Source: Burkholderia sp.
GTDB taxonomy: Bacteria; Pseudomonadota; Gammaproteobacteria; Burkholderiales; Burkholderiaceae
Reading direction: 5' to 3'
DNA length: 64,000 nt
Assembly: GCA_031253835.1 (NCBI GenBank)
Contig: JAIRVP010000027.1
Span: 1-64,000 of the forward strand
The notes under the pieces are model-generated. The model did no database searches. It was not told where the DNA came from and saw nothing but the letters and a program-made list of their open reading frames with translations. Made by a program: the position numbers and the translations under genes. Within the stretch, counting starts at the first letter, position 1. Each line of letters begins with the position of its first letter. This document shows, one piece after another, positions 63,390 through 64,000 of the stretch.

Positions 63390-63938
63390 CTACCGCGCGA
63401 GCGCGTCGAGCCAGCCGCGGGCGGCCGGCCAGTCGCCGAGCCCGCTGTCCGCGTTGATGTGGCCGCGCGGGCCGATTTCACGGAATTCACTGCCCCACGC
63501 ATGTGCGCAGCCGCGCGCGAACGCGAGCGAACCGTACGGATCGTCGCTGCTCGCGACGACGCAGGTCGGAAACGGCAGCCGCTCGTGCGGCACCGGGCCG
63601 AAGCCGTGCGCGTCGGCCGGAAACGCCGGCCCGGCGGGATCGGGCAACGCGACGAGCAGTGCACCGCGCACTTTCGCGAGCGCGGCCGGGCGCGCATAGC
63701 GCGTCGCCCACCATGCGGCGGTCAGCGTGCCGAGGCTGTGGCCGGCGATCACCACGGGCCCGCGCGCGGCTTCGACCGCGCGGTCGAGCGCGAGACACCA
63801 GCCGTTGCGGAACGCGCGGTCCCAGTCGGGCATCGCGACACGCGAAAAGCGCGCGTCGGCGCGCTCCCAGCGGCTCTGCCAGTGAAGCGGGCCGGAATTG
63901 CCGTAGCCCGGCAGGACGAAAACGAAAGGGTCGCTCAT
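63390..63938 (-). CDS. RBBP9/YdeN-family serine hydrolase
   Basis: 182 residues, a small alpha/beta hydrolase without a lid. FVFVLPGYGNSGPLHWQSRW is diagnostic of RBBP9/YdeN. The nucleophile is Ser68 in AGHSLGT, the acid is in VASSDDPYG, and the base is in GHINADSGLGDW. The physiological substrate is unknown. It converges on the CoA-transferase gene with a 33-bp gap. The remaining 62 bp to the window edge (63939-64000) show no feature. Confidence 0.92.
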   Translation of the reverse strand: MSDPFVFVLPGYGNSGPLHWQSRWERADARFSRVAMPDWDRAFRNGWCLALDRAVEAARGPVVIAGHSLGTLTAAWWATRYARPAALAKVRGALLVALPDPAGPAFPADAHGFGPVPHERLPFPTCVVASSDDPYGSLAFARGCAHAWGSEFREIGPRGHINADSGLGDWPAARGWLDALAR

Positions 63939-64000
63939 GGAGGGTTCGTCGACGAATGGAATCGTGATGTGGCGTCGACGAAGTGTCGCACACCCTCCTC

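Overview
The window looks like a chromosomal segment of a Burkholderia, most likely of the B. cepacia complex. This is inferred from the very high and even GC content, the strong third-position GC bias, and core genes (aroC, valS, galU, alaS, uvrD, mtnN) interleaved with typical Burkholderia accessory operons. Base composition is uniform. I see no insertion sequence, prophage, integrase, CRISPR array, tRNA or rRNA.

Layout. 1-4.6 kb: the 3' end of an ETF-ubiquinone oxidoreductase gene, aroC, a fused MFS/PlsC-type acyltransferase, a CBS-pair protein and a DUF962 membrane protein. 4.6-9.6 kb: a YihY/BrkB membrane protein facing a tight operon (WrbA-type flavoprotein, DUF2069, FAD-linked D-hydroxyacid dehydrogenase, metallophosphoesterase), then a 50-residue membrane protein. 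9.7-15.7 kb: a LysR regulator divergent from a four-gene tripartite aromatic-acid/fusaric-acid efflux operon. 15.7-27 kb: a chemoreceptor, a fosmidomycin-resistance-type MFS pump, uvrD-mtnN with overlapping ends, valS and galU. 26.4-31.5 kb: a four-gene envelope signalling unit (OmpR-type regulator, FecR/LysM protein, CHASE2 histidine kinase, lipoprotein). 31.8-33.7 kb: a hypothetical protein, a TusA-family protein and a LysR regulator.

33.8-50.4 kb is a complete myo-inositol catabolic region. A seven-gene minus-strand unit encodes an inositol-type ABC importer (binding protein, ATPase, permease), two xylose-isomerase-like TIM-barrel proteins and two Gfo/Idh/MocA dehydrogenases, followed by an RpiR/SIS regulator. 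The divergent plus-strand unit encodes a fused IolC kinase/aldolase, IolD, IolE, IolB and a UPF0303 protein. mmsA/iolA stands apart beside its own LysR gene. Together these import inositol, oxidise it (IolG), dehydrate it (IolE), open the ring (IolD), isomerise (IolB), phosphorylate and cleave (IolC fusion), and finish malonate semialdehyde (MmsA/IolA). Two GGAA-N6-TTCC-like sites lie between the divergent units and one lies upstream of the regulator gene.

51-59 kb: an SDR enzyme, a branched-chain-amino-acid-type ABC transporter (permeases H and M, ATPases G and F, no binding protein) behind a thioesterase and a NUDIX gene, then an MFS transporter divergent from a LysR gene. 59-64 kb: alaS, a class III CoA-transferase and an RBBP9-type serine hydrolase.

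Most genes are ordinary. The points most worth a second look are the Walker A lysine-to-arginine change in the LivF-like ATPase, the FecR/LysM-CHASE2-OmpR unit, the inositol regulon sites, and several -10 elements embedded in inverted repeats.
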